A stretch of 6,269 nt of DNA from JBEINZ01 sp040377825 (lineage in GTDB: Bacteria; Pseudomonadota; Alphaproteobacteria; Rhizobiales; Ancalomicrobiaceae). Positions 1 through 5,605 of this stretch are shown in pieces. A program made the position numbers and the translations under genes. The stretch is taken from positions 1 through 6,269 of the forward strand of contig JBEINZ010000190.1 of assembly GCA_040377825.1 (NCBI GenBank), in the 5' to 3' direction. How positions within the stretch are numbered: the stretch's first letter is position 1; each line of letters opens with the position of its first letter. The notes below the pieces were generated by a model that saw nothing but the letters and a program-made list of their open reading frames with translations, searched no databases and was not told where the DNA came from.

Positions 1-48
1 GTCACCCAGACCGCACGCGCTTTCCTCGCCGGAGATCTTCCCTGGTGA
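1..48 (+). CDS. C-terminal end of an ABC transporter ATPase (probably tungstate TupC)
   Basis: Frame 1 is open from the window edge to a TGA at 46-48 and encodes VTQTARAFLAGDLPW. Only 15 residues are visible, so no ATPase motif can be seen. The ending 'FLxGxLPW' resembles, from memory, the C-termini of tungstate/phosphate-type ABC ATPases. The position 29 nt upstream of tupA fits a tup operon, where an ATPase (TupC) and permease (TupB) accompany the binding protein. The family assignment is therefore inference from context plus a short tail. The order would be ATPase then binding protein, with tupA last. Confidence 0.55.
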   Translation, partial: VTQTARAFLAGDLPW

Positions 49-66
49 TCCAAACCCACGAAACAT

Positions 67-70
67 GGAG
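67..70 (+). promoter_or_regulatory. Ribosome binding site deciding the tupA start
   Basis: GGAG (in ATGGAG) lies 7 nt before the ATG at 78. This favours that ATG over the in-frame GTG at 45, which would add 11 non-hydrophobic residues ahead of an ordinary signal peptide and would overlap the upstream stop codon. Confidence 0.7.
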
Positions 71-77
71 CTTCACG

Positions 78-914
78 ATGCTGCGCAGATCCTTGCTAAC
101 ATTGACGGCCACGCTCATTCTCGTCGCCGCGTTCGGAGCCGGTCTGTCCGCGCAGGAGCGGACCATCACCGTTGCGTCGACAACATCGACGCAAGATTCC
201 GGCCTCTTCGGCCATATCCTCCCGCTTTTCGAGGCGAAGACCGGCATCAAGGTGAAAATCGTTGCCCAGGGGACGGGCCAGGCACTGGATACGGCCCGGC
301 GGGGCGACGCCGATGTGGTCCTCGTCCATGCGCGGGCGGCTGAGTTGAAGTTCCTGGACGAGGGTTTCGCGACCAAGCGTTACCCCGTGATGTATAACGA
401 TTTCGTCCTGATCGGCCCGAAAAGCGATCCGGCCAACATCGCGGGCGGGCGCGATATAGTCACCGGACTGACCGCGTTGTCGACAAAGGGCGCGCCCTTC
501 GTTTCGCGCGGCGACAAGTCGGGTACACATCAAGCGGAACTGGCGCTTTGGAAGGCCGCGAACCTCGATCCGGCCGGCGCCAAGGCTTCCTGGTATCGCG
601 AAATCGGCCAGGGCATGGGCGCGGCGCTCAATACGGCGGGCGCGATGAGCGCCTATGTTCTCTCCGATCGGGGGACCTGGATTGCCTTCAAAAACAAAGG
701 CGATCTCGCCATCGCGGTCGAAGGCGACAAGCGGCTTTTCAATCAGTATGGCGTCATGTTGGTGAATCCGGCTAAGCATGCGCATGTCAAGGCCGCCGAC
801 GGTCAAGCATTCGTCGATTGGCTGGTTGGCAAGGATGGCCAGGAGGCGATCGCCGCCTACAAGGTCGAAGGTCAGCAGCTGTTCTTCCCTAATGCCGACC
901 AGCCAGGTGCTTGA
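78..914 (+). CDS. tupA: Tungstate ABC transporter, periplasmic substrate-binding protein TupA
   Basis: This 278-residue periplasmic protein is expected to capture tungstate and hand it to a TupB/TupC importer, supplying the metal for tungsten or related pterin enzymes. Residues 1-25 form a Sec signal peptide (MLRRS..., hydrophobic core to about 23, likely cleavage after LSA-25). The mature protein shows the family's hallmark segments in order: STTSTQDSG (34-42), GTGQAL (65-70), GDADVVLVHA (76-85), MYNDFVLIGP (105-114), SRGDKSGTH (143-151), LSDRGTW (195-201) and NQYGVMLVNP (222-231). In characterised TupA proteins the TTTS-like segment and the Arg of the SRGDxSGT segment contribute to the oxyanion site; both are present here (R144). 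Length is normal. It follows the ATPase tail by 29 nt, so it is probably the last gene of a tup operon. A molybdate or mixed W/Mo specificity cannot be excluded from sequence alone. Confidence 0.93.
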   Translation: MLRRSLLTLTATLILVAAFGAGLSAQERTITVASTTSTQDSGLFGHILPLFEAKTGIKVKIVAQGTGQALDTARRGDADVVLVHARAAELKFLDEGFATKRYPVMYNDFVLIGPKSDPANIAGGRDIVTGLTALSTKGAPFVSRGDKSGTHQAELALWKAANLDPAGAKASWYREIGQGMGAALNTAGAMSAYVLSDRGTWIAFKNKGDLAIAVEGDKRLFNQYGVMLVNPAKHAHVKAADGQAFVDWLVGKDGQEAIAAYKVEGQQLFFPNADQPGA

Positions 915-965
915 TCGGTCCAGCCGCCAAATTTGATATCCCTAAACGTTAGTTCCGAACCATGA

Positions 966-991
966 CCGCCGGCCGATCACTCGGCTGGCGG
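966..991 (+). terminator. Stem-loop after tupA, possible terminator without U-tract
   Basis: CCGCCGGCCG (966-975) pairs with CGGCTGGCGG (982-991) with one G-U pair. The adjacent A976-T981 can also pair, leaving a TCAC loop. It begins 51 nt after the tupA stop, a usual position for a terminator or 3'-end stabiliser. It is followed by AACGGGTCCC rather than a run of T, so intrinsic termination is uncertain. Confidence 0.4.
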
Positions 992-1032
992 AACGGGTCC
1001 CGCTTCCAAGCATTGATCCCGCCGAAGCCTAG

Positions 1033-1054
1033 CCGGGATCGTACCCGATCCCGG
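1033..1054. repeat. Perfect 9-bp inverted repeat (stem-loop), function unclear
   Basis: CCGGGATCG (1033-1041) and CGATCCCGG (1046-1054) are perfect inverted copies around the loop TACC. AAAAAG follows on the plus strand, so the T-run precedes the hairpin on the minus strand. This is the wrong layout for a classical intrinsic terminator in either direction. It could be a dispersed extragenic palindrome, a Rho-linked 3' structure, or a bidirectional end shared by the convergent operons. Confidence 0.45.
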
Positions 1055-1142
1055 AAAAAGCTTTGTGTTCAGAGCGTTCGCTCGTCTCCTGTTCGATCGT
1101 GGTCGACGGCGAGGCAGGCCGAACCAAGCGGGAGACCTGACG

Positions 1143-1346
1143 ATGCGGCTCGACTGGAAAGCGCCGCCGCCGTCCTTCATGATGATCTTGGCGGCGGCGC
1201 ATGAAGCGCCTTCGGTTTGGATGTATCCTGATGCCCGCCGCTCGGGGTCGGATTGCTACGAGATCGAGTGAAACGAAGTGCAGGAGCTCATCGAAAGATG
1301 GTACATCATCGTCAGCGGCGAGATCGAGGAGCAGACCGAAGTCTAA
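1143..1346 (+). pseudogene. Small coding-like frame interrupted by TGA (possible broken small gene)
   Basis: An ATG at 1143 preceded by GGAG (1131-1134, 8-nt spacer) opens 42 codons starting MRLDWKAPPPSF and ending in YEIE before a TGA at 1269-1271. The same frame then continues for 24 more codons (NEVQELIERWYIIVSGEIEE, then QTEV) to TAA 1344-1346. Third positions are mostly G/C in both parts (about 33 of 42 and 20 of 24), as in the neighbouring real genes, and the second part looks like a normal amphipathic protein tail. I do not recognise the protein. It may be a decayed small gene, a genuine 42-residue protein, or chance. A high-GC background lowers the weight of the codon argument. Confidence 0.35.
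1161..1200. repeat. Perfect 11-bp GC-rich inverted repeat
   Basis: GCGCCGCCGCC (1161-1171) is perfectly inverted as GGCGGCGGCGC (1190-1200) across an 18-nt spacer containing TCATGA. Every pair is G-C, so the stem would be very stable in RNA. It lies inside the small broken frame, where it encodes Ala/Pro-rich residues. No T-run follows on either strand, so it is not an evident terminator. Confidence 0.6.
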
Positions 1347-1380
1347 GATAGGCCGCACGGACGCTTCCATACGTGTTCGT

Positions 1381-1395
1381 TCCGATGCGATCGGA
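1381..1395 (-). terminator. Weak hairpin downstream of cysA
   Basis: TCCGAT (1381-1386) and ATCGGA (1390-1395) are inverted around GCG, about 57 nt past the cysA stop on the minus strand. The stem is only 6 bp and ACGAACACG follows, with no U-tract. It is listed as the only hairpin lying between the cysA stop and the broken small frame. It is a poor terminator candidate. Confidence 0.15.
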
Positions 1396-1451
1396 CGGCT
1401 CACACGATCTGTTTGTTCGTCCAGCCGAAGTCCATGTAAGCTTGATCGATC

Positions 1452-2543
1452 TCAATGGCGAATTCCGGCCGCGATCGACCGCGCGGCCGGCATCGGAGAA
1501 ACAGCCTGGCCGTCGGCGAGAAATAGCCGCCACTGTTTAGGCGTCAAACCGAGCCGGTCGCCGATCGAAACGACACGGCCAGCGGATAGGTCGACACGAA
1601 CAGCAAGTTCGTGTCCAATTTCAACCTCAATCCGCCGACCGGCCCCGCTACGCACGATCGACCGTACGATGCCGACAAGACCGGCCGTCGGAGCCGTAAC
1701 GTCCCAATGGTCCTGTCGGACATAGAGCTTGGCCGGACCATGACCGACGACATCAAGTCCGAGCGGGACCTGCCGATCATAGAGCCATACCCGCCCTTGG
1801 CCGACGACGACGGGAATGAGGCTAGAGTCCCCAATGAACTCGTAGACGAAGGGCGAAGCCGGCGTGTCATAGATTTCGTCGGGTGTGCCGATTTGTTCAA
1901 TGTGCCCGTTGTTCAGCACCACGACCCGATCGGCGAGTTCTAAGGCTTCATCCTGATCGTGGGTGACGAAAACGGTGGTGGTGCCGACTTCACGATGCAA
2001 TTGGCGCAGCCAAGCCCGCAATTCCTTTCGAACCTTGGCATCGAGCGCGCCGAACGGCTCGTCGAGCAACAGCACCTTGGGATCGACGGCAAGGGCGCGG
2101 GCTAGCGCGACGCGTTGGCGCTGTCCGCCGGAGAGCTGCGCCGGGTAGCGGCGATCGAGGCCCGTCAATTGAACCAGCTTCAAGAGATCGGCGACCCGCG
2201 CGGCGATGTCCGCCCTCGTCGGACGAAGCGCGCGAGGCTTGACCGTCAGTCCGAACGCGATGTTCTCGGCGACCGTCATATGCCGGAAGAGCGCGTAGTG
2301 CTGGAAGACAAAGCCGACCCGCCGTTCGCGAACGGGCGTCAACGAGGCATCCTCCTCGCCGAACAGAATTTGTCCACGCGAAGGCGCTTCCAATCCGGCA
2401 ATAGCACGCAACAGCGTGGTCTTGCCCGAGCCAGACGGACCAAGCAACGCCAAGAGTTCACCATCCCGAATGTCGAGATCGACGCCGTGGAGCGCGTTGA
2501 ACAATCCAAAATCCTTGGCAAGATCGCGAATGCTGATTTCCAT
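1452..2543 (-). CDS. cysA: Sulfate/thiosulfate import ATP-binding protein CysA
   Basis: This 363-residue cytoplasmic ATPase powers sulfate/thiosulfate import by the CysTW channel. Visible motifs in order: Walker A GPSGSGKT (35-42), Q-loop in VFQHYALF (Q81), ABC signature LSGGQ (137-141), Walker B VLLLDEP (157-163), D-loop region GALD (165-168), and the H-loop His in VTHDQDEA (H195). Residues after about 240 form the C-terminal TOBE-like regulatory extension, including LYVRQD (273-278), usual for CysA-type ATPases. QHYALF and the FGLFNALHGVDLDI start are typical of CysA rather than of PotA or ModC. The start chosen is ATG 2543, with AAGGAA about 7 nt upstream; longer in-frame starts would run back into cysW in another frame. 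The gene lies 22 nt after the cysW stop and is last in the operon. Its 3' end overlaps a strong stem-loop (1465-1490). Confidence 0.96.
   Translation of the reverse strand: MEISIRDLAKDFGLFNALHGVDLDIRDGELLALLGPSGSGKTTLLRAIAGLEAPSRGQILFGEEDASLTPVRERRVGFVFQHYALFRHMTVAENIAFGLTVKPRALRPTRADIAARVADLLKLVQLTGLDRRYPAQLSGGQRQRVALARALAVDPKVLLLDEPFGALDAKVRKELRAWLRQLHREVGTTTVFVTHDQDEALELADRVVVLNNGHIEQIGTPDEIYDTPASPFVYEFIGDSSLIPVVVGQGRVWLYDRQVPLGLDVVGHGPAKLYVRQDHWDVTAPTAGLVGIVRSIVRSGAGRRIEVEIGHELAVRVDLSAGRVVSIGDRLGLTPKQWRLFLADGQAVSPMPAARSIAAGIRH
1465..1490 (-). terminator. Strong stem-loop at the 3' end of cysA
   Basis: CCGGCCGCG (1465-1473) is perfectly inverted as CGCGGCCGG (1482-1490) around an 8-nt loop. 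It lies inside the last codons of cysA, ending 10 nt before the stop codon on the minus strand. All but the loop is G/C. No U-tract follows (AATTCGCC), so it is more likely an mRNA 3'-end barrier to exonucleases, or part of a Rho-type end, than a classical terminator. Confidence 0.4.
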
Positions 2544-2565
2544 TGGCGTTTCCTTGATACGGCAG

Positions 2566-3441
2566 TCAATGACGGCGAGACGCGGCGAGTTCATCGCCAT
2601 AACGCCATTCCAGCGCGGTTTTGATCGCGAGTGTGACCAACGCGAGCGTCGCAAGCGCGGAAGCCATCGCGAAGGCGGCGACGAAATTATATTCGTTATA
2701 TAGAATTTCAACGTGTAGCGGCATCGTATTGGTCAGGCCGCGTATATGCCCTGACACGACCGAGACAGCGCCGAATTCGCCCATTGCCCGCGCATTGCAA
2801 AGCAACACGCCATAAAGCAGCCCCCACTTCACGTTGGGCAACGTAACGCGCCAGAAGATTGTAAAACCGCCTGCCCCAAGCGTCATCGCCGCTTCCTCGT
2901 CAGACGAACCGAGATCCTGCATGAGGGGGATCAATTCGCGTGCAATGAAAGGAAAGGTCACGAAGATCGTGGCGAGGACGAGGCCGGGAACCGCGAAGAT
3001 GACCTGGATGCCGTGGGACTTCAGGTAGGCCCCGAACAGGCCCTGAGCGCCGAACAATAGGACATAGACCAAGCCGGATACGACGGGCGAAACCGAAAAA
3101 GGCAGGTCAATCAACGTCACCAGCATATTTTTGCCGGGAAACTCAAACTTCGTGACCGCCCAAGCCGCCGCAATGCCGAACACGAGATTGGCCGGAACAG
3201 CGATCGCGGCCACGGTGAGGGTCAGTCTAATCGCGGCTTGCGCATCCGGGTCGGAAAAGGTCTCGAGAAACGTGTTGAGACCTTTACTGAAAGCCTCCAC
3301 GAACACGACGACGAGCGGCAGCACGAGGAATAATCCAAGAAAGAGCAGCGAAATGCCGATTACAATCCAGCGCGCGACGCGCGTCTCGGTGCGAACATCA
3401 TCCGCTTCGACCCGCGCTGCGGCAAGCGTCGCTTCAGACAT
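2566..3441 (-). CDS. cysW: Sulfate ABC transporter permease CysW
   Basis: A 291-residue inner-membrane protein, one of the two channel subunits of the sulfate/thiosulfate importer. Predicted membrane segments are at roughly 25-50, 72-97, 108-130, 147-168, 206-229 and 253-276, after a hydrophilic N-terminal tail of about 23 residues. The ABC permease coupling (EAA) loop is clear at 182-202 (EEAAMTLGAGGF...RVTLP). It is followed by the ARAMGEFGAVSVVSG segment (218-231) and HVEILYNEYNF (243-253), both characteristic of CysW as opposed to CysT. Length is normal. The ATG at 3441 has a very strong Shine-Dalgarno (GGAGGAGG, 7-nt spacer) and overlaps the end of cysT by 8 bp, so translation is probably coupled. 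I see no truncation or frameshift. Confidence 0.95.
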   Translation of the reverse strand: MSEATLAAARVEADDVRTETRVARWIVIGISLLFLGLFLVLPLVVVFVEAFSKGLNTFLETFSDPDAQAAIRLTLTVAAIAVPANLVFGIAAAWAVTKFEFPGKNMLVTLIDLPFSVSPVVSGLVYVLLFGAQGLFGAYLKSHGIQVIFAVPGLVLATIFVTFPFIARELIPLMQDLGSSDEEAAMTLGAGGFTIFWRVTLPNVKWGLLYGVLLCNARAMGEFGAVSVVSGHIRGLTNTMPLHVEILYNEYNFVAAFAMASALATLALVTLAIKTALEWRYGDELAASRRH

Positions 3442-4291
3442 CGCCGAACCTCCTCCGGCTCCAAGCCTGCAGCGTATTGATTGCGAACAGCATCGCGAAG
3501 GCGATGATCAGCATGATGAGCGCAATGCCGGTGGCGCCTGCGTAATCGTAACCTTCCAGCTTGATGACGATTAGGAGCGGCGCGATCTCGGAAACATGAG
3601 GCATGTTGCCGGCAATGAATATGACCGATCCGTACTCCCCGACACCACGGGCGAATGCGAGCGCGAAACCGGTTAGCACGGCCGGAATGAGCGGCGGGAG
3701 CAAGACCCGCACGATCGTCTGCAATCGCGAAGCCCCGAGCGTTGCGGCCGCCTCTTCAATTTCGGCATCGATCTCAATGAGAAGCGGCTGCACGGTACGC
3801 ACCACAAAGGGCAGACCAACGAACACGAGCGCGACGAATATGCCGAGCGGGGTATAGGCGACCTTGATGTCCCAATTCGCCAAAACGCTTCCGAGCCACC
3901 CGTTCGGCGCATAGAGCGCGGCGAGAGCGATGCCGGCAACGGCCGTCGGCAAGGCGAACGGCAGGTCGACCGCGGCTTCGACCAGTCGCTTGCCGGGAAA
4001 GCGATACCGAACGAGTACCCAGGCGACCAACACCCCAAAGACGGCATTGACCAGTGCGGCAAGGAAAGCGGTTACGAACGACACCCTCAGCGCCGCAACG
4101 ACCCGCGCGTCGGTGGCGACCGCCCAAAGCCCGTCGAAGCCAAGACCGCTGGCCCGCAAAATCAGGGCGCCGAGCGGAACGAGCACGATGAGCGTGAGAT
4201 ATGTGATCGTATAGCCGAGGGAAAGACCAAACCCGGGCAGGACACCCGGGTTTGGAAAAAAGGGTAGTTTCGGCGAGGTCGTGACCGCCAT
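3434..4291 (-). CDS. cysT: Sulfate ABC transporter permease CysT (CysU)
   Basis: A 285-residue inner-membrane channel subunit that pairs with CysW. Family marks: LPGFGLSLGYTITYLTLIVLVPL (about 18-40, first membrane segment), FPGKRLVEAAVDLPFALPTAVAG (98-120), the EAA coupling loop EEAAATLGASRL...RVLLPP (179-200) and ARGVGEYGSVIFIAGN (214-229). Six membrane segments are evident. The start chosen is ATG 4291. Its A is shared with the sbp stop (TAATG), and the protein then has the usual CysT N-terminus; the longer frame to 4363 would overlap sbp and adds an unrelated Arg-rich leader. No good Shine-Dalgarno is visible, so translation probably depends on ribosomes finishing sbp. A perfect 11-bp hairpin covers codons 13-22 and may damp expression relative to sbp. 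Confidence 0.95.
   Translation of the reverse strand: MAVTTSPKLPFFPNPGVLPGFGLSLGYTITYLTLIVLVPLGALILRASGLGFDGLWAVATDARVVAALRVSFVTAFLAALVNAVFGVLVAWVLVRYRFPGKRLVEAAVDLPFALPTAVAGIALAALYAPNGWLGSVLANWDIKVAYTPLGIFVALVFVGLPFVVRTVQPLLIEIDAEIEEAAATLGASRLQTIVRVLLPPLIPAVLTGFALAFARGVGEYGSVIFIAGNMPHVSEIAPLLIVIKLEGYDYAGATGIALIMLIIAFAMLFAINTLQAWSRRRFGDV
4227..4255 (-). promoter_or_regulatory. Perfect 11-bp stem-loop in the first codons of cysT (candidate attenuator or mRNA processing site)
   Basis: CCAAACCCGGG (4227-4237) and CCCGGGTTTGG (4245-4255) are perfect inverted copies around a 7-nt loop. In the mRNA the stem starts 35 nt after the sbp stop codon, just after a U6 run, and is followed by UCUUUCCC, a weak U-rich tract. 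In many transporter operons a stem-loop after the binding-protein gene protects its mRNA or partly terminates transcription, giving more binding protein than permease. The role here is inferred; the inverted repeat itself is directly visible. Confidence 0.5.
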
Positions 4292-5388
4292 TACTTGCCC
4301 GGCGTATAAATCTGGTCGAATACACCGCCGTCGCCGAAATGGGTCGGCTGGGCTTTGGACCAACCGCCGAAATCCTTGATCGTCACGAGTTCGAGTTTCG
4401 GAAAGCGATCGATCAGCGCTTTTTCAACGACCTCCGGTCGGGTAGGCCGATAGTGGTGCACGGCCGCGAGCTGTTGGCCCTTATCCGAGTAAAGGAATTG
4501 TAGATAGGCCTCCGCCTGCTTGCGGGTGCCGCGGGCATCGACGACGGCATCGACAACGGCCACCGGCGGCTCGGCAAGGATCGAAAGCGACGGCACGACG
4601 ATCTCGAACTTGTCGGCTCCGAACTCGTCGAACACGAGATAGGCCTCGTTCTCCCAGGCAAGAAGCACGTCGCCGATGCCGCGCTGGGCGAAGGTCGTCG
4701 TTGAACCGCGCGCACCGGTATCGAGGACGGGGACATTCTTGTAGATCGCCGCAACGAAATCTCGGGTCTTCGCCTCGTCGCCGCCGAGTTTTTTCGCGGC
4801 GAAGGCCCAAGCGGCGAGGTAGTTCCAGCGCGCGCCGCCGGAAGTTTTCGGGTTCGGTGTGATGACGGCGGTTCCGGGTTTGGTCAGATCGCCCCAATCC
4901 TTGATGCCCTTCGGATTGCCCTTGCGAACCAGCAAAACGATGGTCGACGAGTAGGGCGCTGAATTGTTAGGCAGGCGTGCCTGCCAGTCGGGGGCGATTT
5001 TCTTCGATTTTGCGGCAATAGCGTCGATGTCGCCGGCGAGCGCAAGGGTCACGACATCGGCGTCGAGGCCGTCTATGACCGCCCGAGCTTGGGCTCCCGA
5101 TCCGCCATGCGAGGCGCGCAGCGTCACGGTCTCGCCGGTCTTCGCTTTCCAGTCGGCGGCGAACGCAGCATTGAATGCCTTATAAAACTCACGGGTTGGA
5201 TCGTAGGAAACATTGAGCAATGTTGTCTGGGCATGAGCCTTGAAAGCCGTTCCGACAACCACAAGTAATGCGACGACAATTAATGCAATGTCTAAAAACC
5301 GGCGCCAACGGGCTCCCCAGACCTTGAACCTTAACGAACGCGGAAGCGCCGCAGACTGGCGCGAGTAGCCGTCGATCAAGTTTTTCAT
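4291..5388 (-). CDS. sbp: Periplasmic sulfate/thiosulfate-binding protein (Sbp/CysP)
   Basis: A 365-residue periplasmic solute-binding protein that delivers sulfate (or thiosulfate) to CysTWA. The signal region is unusual: about 30 hydrophilic, basic residues (MKNLIDGYSRQ...ARWRR) precede the hydrophobic core at about 31-48, with likely cleavage after AHA-53. Mature motifs: LLNVSYDPTREFYKAFN (57-73), SHGGSGAQ (93-100), DADVVTLAL (109-117), the sulfate-binding signature NPKTSGGARWNYLAAW (179-194), TGARGSTTTFAQRGIGDVLL (224-243) and WENEA (245-249). Length is slightly above the usual 330-345 because of the N-terminus. ATG 5388 has GGAG 6 nt upstream; the alternatives GTG 5403 and ATG 5394 have no suitably spaced site. 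It is first in the cys operon and shares its stop with the cysT start. Sequence alone does not separate sulfate-preferring Sbp from thiosulfate-preferring CysP. Confidence 0.95.
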   Translation of the reverse strand: MKNLIDGYSRQSAALPRSLRFKVWGARWRRFLDIALIVVALLVVVGTAFKAHAQTTLLNVSYDPTREFYKAFNAAFAADWKAKTGETVTLRASHGGSGAQARAVIDGLDADVVTLALAGDIDAIAAKSKKIAPDWQARLPNNSAPYSSTIVLLVRKGNPKGIKDWGDLTKPGTAVITPNPKTSGGARWNYLAAWAFAAKKLGGDEAKTRDFVAAIYKNVPVLDTGARGSTTTFAQRGIGDVLLAWENEAYLVFDEFGADKFEIVVPSLSILAEPPVAVVDAVVDARGTRKQAEAYLQFLYSDKGQQLAAVHHYRPTRPEVVEKALIDRFPKLELVTIKDFGGWSKAQPTHFGDGGVFDQIYTPGK

Positions 5389-5394
5389 CGTCAT

Positions 5395-5398
5395 CTCC
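5395..5398 (-). promoter_or_regulatory. Ribosome binding site deciding the sbp start
   Basis: GGAG on the minus strand lies 6 nt before the ATG at 5388. ATG 5394 directly abuts it and GTG 5403 lies upstream of it, so the 5388 start is preferred. Confidence 0.65.
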
Positions 5399-5418
5399 GC
5401 CACTTATGAAGACGCTTG

Positions 5419-5448
5419 ATTGTCGACTTACCTTGTCGGCTTTGTCAA
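5419..5448 (-). promoter_or_regulatory. Candidate sigma70-type promoter of the sbp-cysTWA operon
   Basis: On the minus strand a perfect TTGACA (5443-5448) is followed after 18 nt by GACAAT (5419-5424), a 4-of-6 match to the -10 consensus. This would place the transcription start near 5412, about 24 nt before the sbp ATG. The weak -10 suggests dependence on an activator. Three TTGTC words on the plus strand (5420, 5433, 5442) overlap the element and might be part of regulator contacts; that last point is speculative. Confidence 0.4.
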
Positions 5449-5542
5449 TTCTGATTAATGTTGTGTTCAGGGAACGACATCCTCGCAACCATCGTCAGAT
5501 ATGAAATGCCATGCCTCGGCGATTCAGACGCCCGGTACGCGA

Positions 5543-5569
5543 CACAAATTGGATAGTTTATAATTTGTG
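5543..5569. promoter_or_regulatory. Perfect interrupted dyad, candidate LysR-type operator
   Basis: CACAAATT (5543-5550) is perfectly inverted as AATTTGTG (5562-5569) with 11 nt between. The T-N11-A spacing matches the core of LysR-family binding sites, the family to which CysB/Cbl sulfur regulators belong. It sits in an AT-rich patch of otherwise GC-rich DNA, about 95 nt beyond the candidate cys -35 box. Its right arm overlaps a plus-strand TATAAT (5559-5564). Which regulator, and which of the divergent genes it controls, cannot be read from the sequence. Confidence 0.4.
5559..5564 (+). promoter_or_regulatory. Consensus -10 box inside the dyad
   Basis: TATAAT is a perfect -10 on the plus strand and would start transcription near 5571, ahead of the small ORF at 5606. 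No -35 box is visible at 16-18 nt upstream (GTACGCG region), so activity would need an activator. In an AT-rich patch the hexamer may also be chance. Confidence 0.25.
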
Positions 5570-5605
5570 ATTTTAATATATAAAATCGATTTGGTTGGGG
5601 GCCGC

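Larger units (their letters stand above)
915..1451. other. Convergent intergenic region between tupA and cysA
   Basis: These 537 nt lie between the 3' ends of two convergent operons. No confident protein-coding gene was recognised. The long minus-strand open frame over 1029-1403 shares codon boundaries with the plus-strand small frame and encodes an Arg-rich product, so it looks like its antisense shadow. The region contains three strong stem-loops on the tupA side (966-991, 1033-1054, 1161-1200), a weak one (1381-1395) and a coding-like broken frame (1143-1346). None of the hairpins has a proper U-tract in either direction. Confidence 0.8.

Noticed and set aside
45..77. Earlier GTG start for tupA
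   Set aside because: It overlaps the upstream stop codon, lacks a spaced ribosome site, and adds a polar stretch before a normal signal peptide.
1269..1300. Selenocysteine readthrough at the in-frame TGA, with a CATC-GAAA-GATG hairpin 20 nt downstream
   Set aside because: The stem is only 4 bp, the loop is an ordinary GAAA tetraloop unlike bacterial SECIS loops, and the product matches no selenoprotein I know. A nonsense mutation or chance explains it better.
1029..1403. 124-codon minus-strand open frame across the tupA-cysA gap
   Set aside because: It shares codon boundaries with the plus-strand coding-like frame, its product is Arg/His-rich and low in normal protein character, and no ribosome site supports it. 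It is best read as an antisense shadow.
4227..4261. Programmed frameshift at the U6 run before the cysT hairpin
   Set aside because: In the reading frame the codons are CCC-UUU-UUU-CCA, which does not form an X-XXY-YYZ heptamer, the stem follows with no spacer, and cysT reads correctly in frame 0.
5290..5310. Twin-arginine export signal in the sbp leader (RWRRFLD)
   Set aside because: The RR is followed directly by FL, without the intervening residue of the Tat consensus, and sulfate-binding proteins carry no cofactor needing folded export. A Sec signal fits.
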